From the NCBI RefSeq assembly GCF_005484945.1, contig NZ_CP034035.1, positions 2,852,001 through 2,916,000 of the forward strand: 64,000 nucleotides of DNA. Reading direction: 5' to 3'. The notes under the pieces are model-generated. The model was given only the letters and a program-made list of their open reading frames with translations. It did no database searches and was not told the origin of the DNA. Positions 27,807-38,510 of the stretch are shown here, one piece after another; position 1 is the stretch's first letter; each line of letters begins with the position of its first letter. This DNA is from Brenneria rubrifaciens (GTDB lineage Bacteria; Pseudomonadota; Gammaproteobacteria; Enterobacterales; Enterobacteriaceae). The position numbers were made by a program, and so were the translations under genes.

Positions 27807-28277
27807 CTACGATTGGGGAAGCGATTTGATTTGCAGGAACTCGCCGGGTAACGCAATTTGCAGGATAACAGGTTCATAATAATTATTTTTGCCTGCCCGC
27901 TTAGCCCAATGTTTTACCAATACAAAAACCAGCGCTCCGCCGATAAATGCCCCGATAATAGCAGACAACTCACTGCCCAAAAACATCTGAAACAACGCCG
28001 AACCGATAAGCAGCCCCAGCAAAGGCAAAAAATAAACCATCACTGCGGAACGCAACAAACTGGCTTCGGCAATGCCCAATTCAATTCGCTGCCCTGACTC
28101 AAGCGGTTGCGCGCAAGGCACCGTCAGGAGATGTTCGGCAGACGCACCAAGCTGATTCAGCAACCCCGTGCCACAGGTAGACCGGGATTTACAGCTTCCA
28201 CATCCTGAACTCTGGTCACAACGCAGGACAGCCATGCCATCCTGCCATGATACAACCGTCGCCCACTCTTTAATCAT
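27807..28277 (-). CDS. rseC: SoxR-reducing / sigma-E regulatory protein RseC
   Basis: 156 residues. An inner-membrane protein with a cysteine cluster SGCGSCKSRSTCG near 24-36 and two membrane segments near 73-90 and 95-118. It is the last gene of the rpoE operon, where it affects sigma-E activity, and is related to RsxC/SoxR-reduction factors. Its start overlaps the rseB stop by one base. Confidence 0.95.
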   Translation of the reverse strand: MIKEWATVVSWQDGMAVLRCDQSSGCGSCKSRSTCGTGLLNQLGASAEHLLTVPCAQPLESGQRIELGIAEASLLRSAVMVYFLPLLGLLIGSALFQMFLGSELSAIIGAFIGGALVFVLVKHWAKRAGKNNYYEPVILQIALPGEFLQIKSLPQS

Positions 28278-29236
28278 TACTGCGCCTTCTGGATAATATT
28301 GTCTGCAATACGTTTAGCCGTGTCGGGGGGTATCTCTCCGACCACCGTGATCTCGTTATTATTACGGATTTCCGTATATATTGAGCGTCTTCCGTTACGT
28401 ATTGCCTGTTCGGGGCGTACTTCAGGAACAGGGCTGACATTAATCGAAAAACTGAACAAACCGTCACTGTATAAACGCATCTCAATGGGAAGATTGCTCC
28501 CCGGCAGTATTCTGCGACTATGCGAAATTTCTTTCATCCCTACAGGCAGCCACTCCGCACTCCAGGCGAAATTGTCATTTTCCGGCGTTGGAGCGGGTAA
28601 TGAAGGGGGCAAGTCAACCTTATCCAAAGGCCGCAAGGCTTCTACGATCTCATCGTTGATGATCAGCGAAGTCGCCAAAAATTGCTCCAGACGCTCGCCA
28701 TTTCGATCCTGTAGATCAATCCGCAAAGGCAATTTGGACTGGGCGTCAATCCAGACGGCATAGCTATATCGCGTCGCATCCCTGGAGATGATCCGAATAC
28801 CCACAGCCAGACGATCGGCGATACGTACCCGTCCGTCCGCAGGAACGAAATCGTAAAACATGGCCAGCTTTTTGAAATCTGCATAAACCAAGGCCGGCAA
28901 CGAGTCAACAATGTGATCCCCCACCAGCGTGAAGGGCTCAAGTCCGGAATCAAAATAGCTGATTTCATTACCACGCTGTACGATTTCACGCCTTGGCCCA
29001 TCCATCAGAACAAGCTGCGCCAAAGAACGATTATTCAGTCTGGCGTGACGGTATCTGACCGACTCGAATCCTTGCTGGGTGATGTTAATAAAAGAGAGTT
29101 CGTAATTTAATGAGCGACTGGCGCTGTTCATCTGTTGCAACAACGCCCCGGACTCAGTTTGAGTCTGAGCCGGGGCGATGGTGGAATAGAACAAACTGCC
29201 AATCAGCACACAGGCGGCAAACAAGACACGCTTCAT
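28277..29236 (-). CDS. rseB: Periplasmic anti-sigma-E co-regulator RseB
   Basis: 319 residues with a signal peptide (about 1-23, ending APA). It is a MucB/RseB family protein that binds the periplasmic part of RseA and shields it from DegS until lipopolysaccharide intermediates displace it. The lipoprotein-carrier-like N-domain and a smaller C-domain are both complete. It abuts rseA and rseC without gaps. Confidence 0.95.
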   Translation of the reverse strand: MKRVLFAACVLIGSLFYSTIAPAQTQTESGALLQQMNSASRSLNYELSFINITQQGFESVRYRHARLNNRSLAQLVLMDGPRREIVQRGNEISYFDSGLEPFTLVGDHIVDSLPALVYADFKKLAMFYDFVPADGRVRIADRLAVGIRIISRDATRYSYAVWIDAQSKLPLRIDLQDRNGERLEQFLATSLIINDEIVEALRPLDKVDLPPSLPAPTPENDNFAWSAEWLPVGMKEISHSRRILPGSNLPIEMRLYSDGLFSFSINVSPVPEVRPEQAIRNGRRSIYTEIRNNNEITVVGEIPPDTAKRIADNIIQKAQ

Positions 29237-29883
29237 TACCGAGGCTGAGTTCCTAATGATTGAGTTCCAGGGACCTGAATGGCGGCTTGCTGATCGTCAT
29301 GCTGCTGAACCTGTTCTGCATGTAACCGGCGCTGTAATTCATAGTCCTGCAAAATAGCATTGAGCCGGTTACGCTGCGCGTCGGGCTTTTGCTGTCCGTT
29401 AGGGGCGGACACGCTGTCTGACGGAGCGCCCAGGCTGACCGGAGAGGCGGTTCCCAACGCGGGCAATGTGCGGAACAAGGCAGACTCGCTTGTTCCTTCG
29501 GAAACACTCGAACTATTATAACTTTGAACGCCGACAATCACGGCCAGCGACACACAGGCGGCAACGCCAACCTGAGTCAACTGATTCGCCCAGGGACGAA
29601 CTTTGTGCCAAAACGCCATCTGAGGCCAAAAAGCAGGGTGTGGCTGGGATTCGGGCTGCGCCTGCGGGAACAGGCGAACCGGTTCTTTTTCAATTGCAGC
29701 GGCAACACAGGAGGCGATATCCAGATGAACTACTTTTTCATCAATATCACCACGCAGCGTATCGCGGATTAGATGATAACTTTGCCAACTTTGCTGTAGC
29801 TTGTCATCACGTGACAAGACATTCAGCAGTTCAGAATCGACTGCCTCACCATCCATTAAAGCGGAAAGCTTCTCTTTCTGCAT
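29236..29883 (-). CDS. rseA: Anti-sigma-E factor RseA
   Basis: 215 residues. The N-terminal domain (MQKEKLSALMDGEAVDSELL start, about 1-90) binds sigma-E in the cytoplasm. One membrane segment lies near 103-120 (VGVAACVSLAVIVGVQSY). The periplasmic tail is the target of DegS and RseP cascade cleavage. It lies 49 bp after rpoE in the same operon. Confidence 0.95.
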   Translation of the reverse strand: MQKEKLSALMDGEAVDSELLNVLSRDDKLQQSWQSYHLIRDTLRGDIDEKVVHLDIASCVAAAIEKEPVRLFPQAQPESQPHPAFWPQMAFWHKVRPWANQLTQVGVAACVSLAVIVGVQSYNSSSVSEGTSESALFRTLPALGTASPVSLGAPSDSVSAPNGQQKPDAQRNRLNAILQDYELQRRLHAEQVQQHDDQQAAIQVPGTQSLGTQPR

Positions 29884-29932
29884 ACCGATACCCTTACCTT
29901 GTCAAATCCATCATTAATCATGCGAATAGTCG

Positions 29933-30508
29933 CTAGCGCTGAATAAGCGGTTGTACTTTATTATCAATTGCTTCCCGTGCCCGGAAGATGCGAGAACGAA
30001 CAGTGCCGACGGGACAATCCATAATCACGGCTATCTCTTCGTAACTCAATCCATCTAATTCGCGCAGCGTAATCGCCAATCGCAAATCTTCCGGTAAAGA
30101 CTCAATAGTACGAAAAACGATACTTCTCAACTCCTCTGACAACATTAAATTCTCAGGGTTCGAAATTTCTTTTAAAGCGCCCGCATTTTCATAGTTTTCA
30201 GCATCATTGGCATCAATGTCGCTGGGAGGGGGACGCCGCCCCTGAGCTACCAGATAGTTTTTCGCAGTATTGACGGCAATACGATACAGCCACGTATAAA
30301 ACGCACTATCGCCACGAAATGATTCCAACGCGCGATATGCTTTGATGAACGATTCCTGCACCACGTCAGGCACATCCCCTTGGGGCACATAACGCGACAC
30401 CAGACTCGCTACCTTATGCTGGTAACGAACGACCAGCAAATTAAACGATTTTTGGTCGCCTTTCTGGACTCGCTCGACCAGAACCTGATCTGCCAGCTGC
30501 TCACTCAT
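29933..30508 (-). CDS. rpoE: RNA polymerase sigma-E factor RpoE
   Basis: 191 residues. This ECF sigma factor of the envelope stress response has region 2 with DVVQESFIKAYRAL near 48-61 and FYTWLYRIAVNTAKNYL near 71-87. Region 4 has LDGLSYEEIAVIMDCPVGTVRSRIFRAREAI near 150-180. It is nearly identical to the E. coli protein. It heads the rpoE-rseA-rseB-rseC operon and has a sigma-E promoter of its own upstream. Confidence 0.98.
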   Translation of the reverse strand: MSEQLADQVLVERVQKGDQKSFNLLVVRYQHKVASLVSRYVPQGDVPDVVQESFIKAYRALESFRGDSAFYTWLYRIAVNTAKNYLVAQGRRPPPSDIDANDAENYENAGALKEISNPENLMLSEELRSIVFRTIESLPEDLRLAITLRELDGLSYEEIAVIMDCPVGTVRSRIFRAREAIDNKVQPLIQR

Positions 30509-30874
30509 CCGAGGTAATATCTCCTCAAACCGTTCTCCACGCGTAAAATAGTACTGCCAGCCATATTTAAGTTATACCTGAGCAAGCTTAGCTTAGAGCC
30601 AACACCCGGCATAAAGTTCCCTGTAATCATTTTTTCTTCGGTGACGATCTCTTTATCACCTTCGAATGCAGAAACCGGCACCATCCATTTTTTGTATTTA
30701 TCAGAAAAATATAAAAAACGATCATACGATAAATTCCATGCATTAGCACGGCTCCCGCCATCCTGACGCCCGGTATTTATACATCTTTACAGGGTTGAAA
30801 AATCAATACATGAATAAATCATTGGGTGATACCATCAAATCTCCTCTTCTTTCTTGCATCAATGGCACCTGAAC
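30509..30874. other. Divergent intergenic region rpoE/nadB
   Basis: This 366-bp gap separates rpoE (minus) and nadB (plus). It holds the sigma-E autoregulatory promoter at 30593-30620 and the nadB promoter, which I cannot place exactly. No gene of convincing quality lies in it. Confidence 0.6.
30593..30620 (-). promoter_or_regulatory. Sigma-E promoter of the rpoE operon (autoregulation)
   Basis: On the minus strand GGAACTT (30620-30614), a 16-bp spacer and TCTAA (30597-30593) match the sigma-E consensus GGAACTT-N16-TCtrA. The start near 30586 gives a leader of about 78 nt. In E. coli rpoE drives its own transcription from such a promoter. Confidence 0.85.
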
Positions 30875-32476
30875 ATGCAACCGACCGTAGAACACTCCTG
30901 TGATGTATTAATCATCGGCAGCGGCGCTGCCGGGCTTTCCCTTGCCCTTCGCCTTTCCTCTGAGGCAAACGTTACCGTTCTCAGCAAAGGTCCGCTTAAT
31001 GAAGGCTCGACGTTTTATGCTCAGGGCGGAATTGCGGCTGTTTTCGATGAAACCGACAGTATCGACTCGCATATTGAAGACACGCTAATCGCGGGCGATG
31101 GTTTGTGCGAACGTGAAACCGTCGAATTCATCGCCGGTAATGCCAAACACTGTGTACAGTGGCTAATCGAACAAGGCGTACTGTTCGATACCGAAACCAA
31201 TACCAGCGGTGAAGAACGTTATCATCTTACACGTGAAGGTGGACATAGCCACCGCAGGATCCTGCATGCCGCCGATGCAACGGGGAAAGAAGTTGAAAAT
31301 ACACTGGTCGGCAAGGTACTGGCGCATCCGAATATCCGCATCATGGAGCGCTGTAACGCCGTTGACTTGATCACCTCCAATAAACTGGGGCTGCCCGGTA
31401 CGCGGCGTATTGTCGGGGCTTATATCTGGAACCGCGAACGGGAAATCGTGGAATCCTGCCGGGCGAAAACCGTGGTTCTGGCTACCGGAGGCGCCTCCAA
31501 AGTCTATCAGTACACCACCAACCCGGATATTTCATCCGGCGACGGTATTGCTATGGCCTGGCGTGCTGGCTGCCGGGTGGCAAACCTCGAATTCAACCAG
31601 TTCCACCCGACCTGTTTATTCCATCCGCAGGCGCGTAACTTTCTGCTGACGGAAGCGTTACGTGGCGAAGGTGCTCGCTTGAAGCGTCCTGACGGCAGTC
31701 GCTTCATGCCGGACTTCGACGCCAGAGGTGAACTGGCCCCGCGTGATGTGGTTGCCAGAGCAATCGACCATGAGATGAAACGCCTCGGTGCAGACTGCAT
31801 GTATCTGGATATCAGTCATAAGCCGGCGGAATTCATCAAACAACACTTTCCAACCATCTATGAAAAGCTGTTATCGCTGGGCATCGATTTGACCCAGGAG
31901 CCGATTCCTATCGTTCCTGCTGCACACTATACCTGCGGTGGCGTTATGGTCGACCAGCATGGGCGTACCGATCTTGACGGATTATATGCGATTGGCGAGG
32001 TCAGCTATACCGGTCTGCATGGCGCCAACCGCATGGCATCAAACTCACTATTAGAGTGTCTGGTGTATGGCTGGTCGGCGGCAGAAGACATTCTGCAACG
32101 TCTGCCGCAGATAAAACCCATCAAAAAACTGCCCGAATGGGATGAAAGCCAGGTCGATAACTCGGACGAACAGGTTGTGATTCAGCACAACTGGCATGAG
32201 TTACGTCTGTTCATGTGGGATTATGTCGGTATCGTCCGAACCACTAAACGACTAGAACGGGCACGGCGGCGCGTCATCATGCTGCAACAGGAAATTGATG
32301 AGTATTACGCCCATTTTCGCATTTCCAATAACCTGCTGGAGTTACGTAATTTGGTTCAGGTTGCCGAGTTGATTATACGCTGCGCGCTGGAAAGAAAAGA
32401 AAGCCGCGGGCTGCACTATACGCTGGATTACCCAGAACAGTTCGATGCGCCACAGCCCACCATTCTGATGCCCTAA
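30875..32476 (+). CDS. nadB: L-aspartate oxidase NadB
   Basis: 533 residues from ATG 30875; an in-frame TTG at 30854 is less likely because homologues begin just before [12 protein letters not shown]. This flavoenzyme oxidises L-aspartate to iminoaspartate for NAD synthesis. It has an FAD dinucleotide motif [15 protein letters not shown] near 13-27, the [14 protein letters not shown] substrate loop near 129 and [29 protein letters not shown] near 370. It is divergent from rpoE, as in E. coli. Confidence 0.96.
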   Translation: MQPTVEHSCDVLIIGSGAAGLSLALRLSSEANVTVLSKGPLNEGSTFYAQGGIAAVFDETDSIDSHIEDTLIAGDGLCERETVEFIAGNAKHCVQWLIEQGVLFDTETNTSGEERYHLTREGGHSHRRILHAADATGKEVENTLVGKVLAHPNIRIMERCNAVDLITSNKLGLPGTRRIVGAYIWNREREIVESCRAKTVVLATGGASKVYQYTTNPDISSGDGIAMAWRAGCRVANLEFNQFHPTCLFHPQARNFLLTEALRGEGARLKRPDGSRFMPDFDARGELAPRDVVARAIDHEMKRLGADCMYLDISHKPAEFIKQHFPTIYEKLLSLGIDLTQEPIPIVPAAHYTCGGVMVDQHGRTDLDGLYAIGEVSYTGLHGANRMASNSLLECLVYGWSAAEDILQRLPQIKPIKKLPEWDESQVDNSDEQVVIQHNWHELRLFMWDYVGIVRTTKRLERARRRVIMLQQEIDEYYAHFRISNNLLELRNLVQVAELIIRCALERKESRGLHYTLDYPEQFDAPQPTILMP

Positions 32477-32486
32477 CACCACCTCA

Positions 32487-32518
32487 TTTATGTAGACGCC
32501 GACAGACGTCTACATAAA
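32487..32518. terminator. Bidirectional terminator hairpin between nadB and trmN
   Basis: A perfect 12-bp inverted repeat (TTTATGTAGACG / CGTCTACATAAA, 8-nt loop) sits between convergent genes and runs into the trmN stop codon. On the plus strand an AT-rich stretch with a T-run follows. It probably stops both transcripts. Confidence 0.7.
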
Positions 32519-33256
32519 CAAATAAAAGTTTTTTGTCAGATACCGAAAATCGGCAGAATAGCGATTGTCAGTATCGCGGATCGCCAGCGGTTGTACCAGG
32601 CAATCTCCGGGCTGGAGGGATAATGCCAGTAATACGCGATGTGCGGGCCGCGCATTGAATTCACTCACCGCAATACGTTGGCGAACAAACCAACCATACT
32701 GCTGCGCCAACGGCGCGAAACCTTCCGCAATCTGAACCGGCAGCACCACACAAAATATCCCGTCTGCGGCAATCAGCCGCCGAGCACAGTCGAGCAGGAC
32801 TTCATGCGTCAGTGACGTGGTATAACGGGCCTGAGTACGCGGCTCGCCTGCACAGGCGACGCCCGGCGGGAAATAAGGCGGATTACTGACAATCAGCGAA
32901 TAGGCGTTCTCACTGGCGGCGGCGAAATTCACAATGTCGTCAGCATAAACGCACATACGATCGGCCCACGGGGACGCCACGATATTCTCCAAAGCTTGCC
33001 GAGCTGCCGACGTCTCCCGCTCAACGGCATCGATATGAACATCGCTACCCGTGCGCTGCGCCAGCATCAGCGCAATCAATCCCGAACCGCAACCGATATC
33101 CAGTATGCGTTGCACGCCAGATACCGGCGCCCAGGCTCCCAGCAAAATGCCATCAGTACCGACTTTCATGGCACAGCGGTCGTGCGCCACAAAAAATTGC
33201 TTGAAGGTAAATCCATCTCGACGCAATGTCGGTTTATTATCAGAACAATAACTCAT
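32510..33256 (-). CDS. trmN: tRNA1(Val) (adenine(37)-N6)-methyltransferase TrmN6
   Basis: 248 residues from ATG 33256; an upstream TTG at 33304 would add 16 residues not seen in E. coli YfiC. It methylates A37 of tRNA-Val. It has SAM-binding motif [15 protein letters not shown] near 52-66 and the N6-adenine catalytic motif SNPPYFPPG near 123-131. It is divergent from srmB by about 130 bp. Three tRNA-Val genes, its known substrate type, lie a few kilobases to the right. Confidence 0.94.
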   Translation of the reverse strand: MSYCSDNKPTLRRDGFTFKQFFVAHDRCAMKVGTDGILLGAWAPVSGVQRILDIGCGSGLIALMLAQRTGSDVHIDAVERETSAARQALENIVASPWADRMCVYADDIVNFAAASENAYSLIVSNPPYFPPGVACAGEPRTQARYTTSLTHEVLLDCARRLIAADGIFCVVLPVQIAEGFAPLAQQYGWFVRQRIAVSEFNARPAHRVLLALSLQPGDCLVQPLAIRDTDNRYSADFRYLTKNFYLFM

Positions 33257-33389
33257 TATGGACGGTTCCCGACTAAAACCGCCGTAGCATAAGTTAATCC
33301 TCAATACAGTAAAAGCGCCGTTGTCTGTTTAAACAGGTGAAGAACCCAGCTAATGCGTCTATAATCAGCGCCCCAAACAGAGGTAGACC

Positions 33390-34721
33390 ATGACTGCAAC
33401 AAATTTTTCCGAGCTTGATCTTGATGACAGCCTGTTAGACGCACTGCGTGATATGGGTTATGAACGCCCGACAGCCATCCAACTGGCAGCCATACCACCC
33501 GCAATGGACGGTCGTGATGTGCTGGGCTCCGCCCCGACAGGCACCGGTAAAACCGCAGCGTATCTGCTACCGGTTTTACAGCATCTTTTAGATTTTCCTC
33601 GAAAAAAATCCGGGCCGCCTCGTATTTTGATCCTGACGCCAACCCGTGAACTCGCCATGCAGGTCGCTGACCAGGCACGCGCAATGGCAGCGCATACTCG
33701 TTTGGATATTGCGACGATTACCGGCGGAGTGGCGTACATGAACCACGCGGAAGTCTTCAGCGAAAATCAGGATTTGGTCGTTGCGACAACGGGCCGCCTG
33801 CTACAGTACATAAAAGAAGAAAATTTTGACTGCCGCGCCGTTGAAACGCTGATTCTGGATGAAGCTGACAGAATGTTGGACATGGGATTCGCCCAGGATA
33901 TCGAACACATTGCCGGTGAAACCCGCTGGCGCAAGCAAACGTTGTTGTTTTCCGCGACGCTGGAAGGCGAGACGATTAAAGATTTTGCCGAGCGTCTGTT
34001 GAATGATCCTGTCGAGGTGGAGGCCGATCCCTCTCGCCGGGAACGCAAAAAAATTCTGCAATGGTATTACCGTGCTGACGACATCAAACACAAAATCGCC
34101 CTGCTCTGCCACCAGTTGAAGCAACCGGATGTGACGCGCTCGATTATTTTTGTTCGCAAACGCGAGCGCGTTCATGAGCTGGTAGCCTGGCTACGTGATG
34201 CAGGGATTACCGTCTGCTATCTCGAAGGTGAAATGGTGCAGGCCAAACGCAATGAAGCAATCAAACGCCTGAGCGAAGGCCGGGTAAACGTGCTGGTTGC
34301 CACCGATGTCGCCGCTCGCGGCATCGACATCAACGATGTCAGCCATGTATTTAACTTTGACCTGCCGCGAACGGCGGATACCTATCTCCATCGCATCGGA
34401 CGAACTGGTCGCGCAGGACGCAAAGGTTGCGCAATCTCTTTCGTCGAAGCACACGACCATCTGCTGCTCGGCAAGATCTCCCGTTATTTAAATGAACCGC
34501 TGAAACCCAGAATCGTTGATGAGCTGCGGCCGGCAACCAAAGCGCCCAATGCAAAAGCTACCGGAAAACCATCGAAGAAAGCGTTGGCCAAACGAAAAGA
34601 GAAAAAAGAGCAGGATAAGGAAAAAGCTAAAGTAAGGGTGAAAGTGCGCCACCGCGATAGTAAAAACATCGGTAAGCGCCGCCAGCCAGCGAAAAAAGCG
34701 GATGAATCAACTAACGAATAA
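33390..34721 (+). CDS. srmB: ATP-dependent RNA helicase SrmB
   Basis: 443 residues. A DEAD-box helicase for early 50S assembly. It has a Q motif (YERPTAIQ), Walker A APTGTGKT near 49, DEAD at about 154-157, SAT motif FSATLEG near 190 and HRIGRTGRAGR near 332. A lysine-rich tail (about 390-443) is likely RNA-binding. A GAGGT site supports the start. Confidence 0.96.
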   Translation: MTATNFSELDLDDSLLDALRDMGYERPTAIQLAAIPPAMDGRDVLGSAPTGTGKTAAYLLPVLQHLLDFPRKKSGPPRILILTPTRELAMQVADQARAMAAHTRLDIATITGGVAYMNHAEVFSENQDLVVATTGRLLQYIKEENFDCRAVETLILDEADRMLDMGFAQDIEHIAGETRWRKQTLLFSATLEGETIKDFAERLLNDPVEVEADPSRRERKKILQWYYRADDIKHKIALLCHQLKQPDVTRSIIFVRKRERVHELVAWLRDAGITVCYLEGEMVQAKRNEAIKRLSEGRVNVLVATDVAARGIDINDVSHVFNFDLPRTADTYLHRIGRTGRAGRKGCAISFVEAHDHLLLGKISRYLNEPLKPRIVDELRPATKAPNAKATGKPSKKALAKRKEKKEQDKEKAKVRVKVRHRDSKNIGKRRQPAKKADESTNE

Positions 34722-34750
34722 CGCACGTTTGTTAAGAATGCGCTAACGTA

Positions 34751-34776
34751 AAAGGGAGCCTTTTCTGGCTCCCTTT
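34751..34776. terminator. Terminator hairpin between srmB and grcA
   Basis: A perfect 10-bp stem (AAAGGGAGCC / GGCTCCCTTT) with loop TTTTCT lies between the convergent srmB and grcA. The plus-strand continuation is AT-rich (GAATTTTCTT). Confidence 0.75.
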
Positions 34777-34806
34777 GAATTTTCTTGAGTAAAACGAAAT
34801 AGAGAC

Positions 34807-35190
34807 TTACAGACTTTCGGTAAAAGTACGCGTTATGACATCGCGTTGTTGTTCTGGCGTCAAAGAGTTAAAACGCACAGCATAGCCGGAAACACGGATA
34901 GTCAACTGTGGATATTTTTCAGGATGCTTAACCGCATCTTCCAGCGTTTCACGACGCAGAACGTTGACATTCAGGTGTTGTCCACCTTCAACGCGTACTT
35001 CCGGTTTAATTTCCAGCGGTACTTCACGATATTCGATCTGGCCCAGATCGCTTACTGGAACAATCTGATCTTCGTTATAAACGGATTTTGCACAAACACA
35101 ACGTGCCTGGGATTTTTCTTCGTCCAGCAACCAAAATGAATTGATCAGAGCGCTGTTGTTTGCCTTGGTGATTTGAATACCAGTAACCAT
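34807..35190 (-). CDS. grcA: Autonomous glycyl radical cofactor GrcA (YfiD)
   Basis: 127 residues. A spare C-terminal domain of pyruvate formate-lyase that restores oxygen-damaged enzyme. The glycyl-radical motif RVSGYAVRF lies near 99-107, followed by QRDVITRTF. Two FNR boxes upstream agree with its use under micro-aerobic conditions. Confidence 0.97.
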   Translation of the reverse strand: MVTGIQITKANNSALINSFWLLDEEKSQARCVCAKSVYNEDQIVPVSDLGQIEYREVPLEIKPEVRVEGGQHLNVNVLRRETLEDAVKHPEKYPQLTIRVSGYAVRFNSLTPEQQRDVITRTFTESL

Positions 35191-35553
35191 TATTGCCTCC
35201 GTAAAACGGCGTGTAATATCTTAATTGAAAATCGGTATCAGTAACATACTGCCGTTAGTATTTAACATTTGAATAAAATCAACTGAATCTGATTCTTTAT
35301 ATACCAGTACAAGGATGGGCAATCTTTGATTTAAATCAACCCAAAAGCCAGCAGATATCAAGCGATTAATATAATTTATTGTTTTATATCAAATTTAACA
35401 ATCATCTGTGCTAAAAATATTTTTGTAAATTTTAAATTTTTTTTCAAAAACAACCGATAGCTATGTCTCTCTTCTATCTTTCCGATTTTACCTCTGCACA
35501 ATTGAACGGTAAGCTATTGGCAGCAAATTCACCCTATGGACAGAGAGTGCATG
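35191..35553. other. Divergent intergenic region grcA/ung
   Basis: This AT-rich gap of about 360 bp contains the FNR-controlled grcA promoter (35297-35392) and the start region of ung. Nothing else is recognisable. Confidence 0.6.
35326..35392 (-). promoter_or_regulatory. Two FNR boxes controlling grcA
   Basis: TTGAT-TTAA-ATCAA (35326-35339) is a perfect FNR box. TTGTT-TTAT-ATCAA (35379-35392) differs at one base. Their centres are 53 bp apart, the spacing I recall for E. coli yfiD (-40.5 and -93.5). A TATAAA-like -10 on the minus strand near 35297-35303 puts the start about 41 bp from the proximal box. Confidence 0.8.
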
Positions 35554-36240
35554 ATGACGACTTCCCTAACCTGGCATGACGTACTGGCGCAAGAAAAAAG
35601 GCAACCTTATTTTATTAATACGCTTGAATTTGTTGGCAAAGAACGCGCAGCCGGAAAGACCATTTATCCCCCACAGAAAGATGTGTTTAACGCATTCCGG
35701 TTTACCGAACTGCATCAGGTTAAAGTTGTCATTCTGGGTCAGGACCCGTATCACGGCCCCAACCAGGCACATGGATTATCCTTTTCCGTTCGGCCCGGTA
35801 TTCCGGCGCCACCGTCGCTGGTGAATATCTATAAAGAGTTGGCCACTGACATCCCAGGGTTTGAGATCCCCCATCATGGCTTTCTGCAAAGTTGGGCTGA
35901 ACAAGGCGTCTTACTGCTCAATACCGTGTTGACGGTTGAAGCAGGACACGCGCATTCACACGCCAATTTGGGTTGGGAAACCTTTACCGACCGTGTAATT
36001 GCGGCATTGAATGAAAACCGGGAAGGCATTGTCTTTTTACTATGGGGTTCCCATGCGCAGAAAAAAGGCAGCATTATTGACGGTCAGCGGCACCATATAT
36101 TGAAGGCTCCACACCCCTCCCCGTTATCAGCACATCGTGGATTTTTTGGATGTAAACATTTTTCTCAAGCTAATCAGTTTATCGAAAAACAAGGTTTAAC
36201 TCCGATTGATTGGACACCACGTCTATCTGAAACCGCGTAG
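35554..36240 (+). CDS. ung: Uracil-DNA glycosylase
   Basis: 228 residues from ATG 35554 (35551 is also possible). The GAGAG site fits the second ATG better, and an upstream ATG at 35536 lacks support. It removes uracil from DNA. It has the catalytic motif GQDPYHG near 62-68, with the general-base aspartate, and the [11 protein letters not shown] loop near 187. Full length for family 1. Confidence 0.96.
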   Translation: MTTSLTWHDVLAQEKRQPYFINTLEFVGKERAAGKTIYPPQKDVFNAFRFTELHQVKVVILGQDPYHGPNQAHGLSFSVRPGIPAPPSLVNIYKELATDIPGFEIPHHGFLQSWAEQGVLLLNTVLTVEAGHAHSHANLGWETFTDRVIAALNENREGIVFLLWGSHAQKKGSIIDGQRHHILKAPHPSPLSAHRGFFGCKHFSQANQFIEKQGLTPIDWTPRLSETA

Positions 36241-36360
36241 TGTAATAAAAAACTGTCTGCCTTCGTGACAGGAGGCAGTAAAATTGTGTTTTTTAAATGT
36301 AAGTTTACAGATAGCGTTCGGAAATGATAATTCAGGGAGTGTAGAACAAGGATTCTGATT

Positions 36361-36436
<76 letters not shown>

Positions 36437-36482
36437 ACATATGTGGAATGTTCGTCATATTGAAAACCAAACCGTCAAGGTT

Positions 36483-36558
<76 letters not shown>

Positions 36559-36605
36559 GTCTCTTACAGCCCCCTGTTAGATAGGGTTCCGTGGGAACGG
36601 GTCGC

Positions 36606-36634
36606 ATAATATGAAACCCGCTTAACAGTGTCAA
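36606..36634 (-). promoter_or_regulatory. Sigma-70 promoter of the tRNA-Ala pair
   Basis: On the minus strand TTGACA (36634-36629), 17 bp, TATTAT (36611-36606), followed by a GC-rich discriminator GCGACCCG typical of stable-RNA promoters under stringent control. Confidence 0.85.
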
Positions 36635-36742
36635 CGGCTAAATCTTTTTATGCGGCCAACCGCTGAAAAAGCCGCCAAACACCCGCAGCCATTCAAAGTA
36701 AAGGAGTAATAAGCGCACCAGGCGCCGTACATTTTTACCATT

Positions 36743-36764
36743 AAAAACCCCGGAGGGTCCGGGG
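36743..36764 (-). terminator. Rho-independent terminator of gltX
   Basis: On the minus strand CCCCGGA-CCC-TCCGGGG is followed directly by TTTTTAA. It lies 40 bp after the gltX stop. Confidence 0.88.
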
Positions 36765-36803
36765 CTAGGATTTTATTTTTGACGACGGGTTCGGCGAAAG
36801 CGA

Positions 36804-38219
36804 TTATTGCTGAGCCTCGCGATCGGCAATGAACGCCAGTGCCTTATCAATACGCGCCAGAGCACGTTGTTGCCCTATTGCTTTTACGGTCACATCAACG
36901 CCTGGAGACTGGCCCGCGCCCGTAACGGCCACGCGCAGCGGCATACCAACCTTGCCCATTCCCTGTCCCAGTTCATCGGCCGTTCCCTGAATGGCATGAT
37001 GGATATTTTCCGCCGTCCAGTCAGTGATATCTGCCAGCTTCGCGCGCACCCGTTCCAGAGGCTGACGAGCAACCGGACGTAAATGTTTCTTCGCGGCGTC
37101 GGGGTCGAACTGATCAAAATCTTCGTAGAAATAGCGGCATGAAGCCGCGATTTCTTTTAGCGTTTTACACCGCTCTCCAAGCAGTGTCACGAGTTCGCTC
37201 AGTTGCGGCCCCATGCGGGTATCGATACCGGCCTGCTCGATGTGCCATGACAGGTGGGTTGCCACGTATTCCGCGGGGAGATGATTAATATAGTGGTGAT
37301 TCAGCCACTGTAGTTTTTCCGTATTGAAAGCGCTGGCCGATTTACTGACCGCATCCAATGAAAACAGGTTTTTCATCTCGTCAACCGAGAAAATCTCCTG
37401 ATCGCCGGAGGACCACCCCAAACGAACCAGATAATTGAGCAAGGCTTCAGGCAGATAACCATCATCACGGTACTGCATCACACCGACCGCGCCATGACGC
37501 TTGGACAGTTTCTTACCATCGTCACCCAAAATCATGGAAACGTGCGCATATTCCGGTACTGGCGCACCCAACGCTTTCAAGATATTGATTTGGCGCGGCG
37601 TATTGTTGATATGATCTTCACCACGAATCACATGGGTGATTTCCATATCCCAGTCATCAATCACCACGCAGAAGTTATAGGTCGGTGAACCATCGGTACG
37701 ACGGATGATCAAGTCATCCAGTTCCTGATTACTGAATTCAATCGGCCCACGGATACGGTCATTAAAAATAACGGAACCATGCTGCGGATTACGAAAACGC
37801 ACCACATGCGGTTCATTATCGGCATGATGTTCATGGGAGTCACGGCAGTGACCGTCATAGCGCGGCTTCTCACCGTTTTCCATCTGCTGCTCGCGCAATG
37901 CGTCCAGACGTTCTTTTGAGCAGTAGCATCTATAGGCCGTATCGTTTTCCAGCATCTGATCGATAACCGCGTTATAACGGTCGAAACGTTTGGTCTGATA
38001 GTACGGGCCTTCGTCCCAGTCCAGATTCAGCCAGCTCATACCATCCATAATGGCGTCGATCGCTTCCTGGGTAGAACGTTCCAGATCCGTATCTTCAATA
38101 CGCAGAACAAACTCACCGCCCTGATGACGGGCAAACAGCCAGGAATAAAGTGCGGTACGGGCACCGCCGACATGCAGATAACCAGTTGGACTGGGTGCGA
38201 AACGGGTTTTGATTTTCAT
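36804..38219 (-). CDS. gltX: Glutamyl-tRNA synthetase
   Basis: 471 residues from ATG 38219; the frame stays open to 38321, but E. coli GltX begins [19 protein letters not shown] exactly here. A class I synthetase with HIGH-type motif HVGG near 16 and KMSKS-type motif KKLSKRHG near 236. A zinc-binding cysteine cluster (CYCSKE) is near 100. It lies between the tRNA-Ala pair and the tRNA-Val/Lys operon, as in E. coli. Confidence 0.96.
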   Translation of the reverse strand: MKIKTRFAPSPTGYLHVGGARTALYSWLFARHQGGEFVLRIEDTDLERSTQEAIDAIMDGMSWLNLDWDEGPYYQTKRFDRYNAVIDQMLENDTAYRCYCSKERLDALREQQMENGEKPRYDGHCRDSHEHHADNEPHVVRFRNPQHGSVIFNDRIRGPIEFSNQELDDLIIRRTDGSPTYNFCVVIDDWDMEITHVIRGEDHINNTPRQINILKALGAPVPEYAHVSMILGDDGKKLSKRHGAVGVMQYRDDGYLPEALLNYLVRLGWSSGDQEIFSVDEMKNLFSLDAVSKSASAFNTEKLQWLNHHYINHLPAEYVATHLSWHIEQAGIDTRMGPQLSELVTLLGERCKTLKEIAASCRYFYEDFDQFDPDAAKKHLRPVARQPLERVRAKLADITDWTAENIHHAIQGTADELGQGMGKVGMPLRVAVTGAGQSPGVDVTVKAIGQQRALARIDKALAFIADREAQQ

Positions 38220-38465
38220 TTGGGATTGAAGCCTTATTACGCGACGGCTGCCGGCGAATACCGACATGAGTTCAGATAACAACAGTGGGGAGCATTCTAT
38301 CATTCTGCCCCGAATCCTCAACGCTGTAACTTGTCACACCTGTGTTTATTAAACCGGATATCCGTTGATTACCCGCAGATTTGAATAAGGAAACGGCGCC
38401 AGTCGCCAGAAATATAGCGTCCTGACTAATTTTACAACGAACACACGCTTTAGTTTTAAAAAGCG

Positions 38466-38493
38466 TTGACTCACTTTCAACTATCCCTATAAT
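38466..38493 (+). promoter_or_regulatory. Strong sigma-70 promoter of the tRNA-Val/Lys operon
   Basis: TTGACT (38466-38471), a 16-bp spacer and a perfect TATAAT (38488-38493), followed by a GC-rich discriminator GCGACTCC. The first tRNA starts 17 bp downstream. Confidence 0.88.
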
Positions 38494-38510
38494 GCGACTC
38501 CACACAGCGA

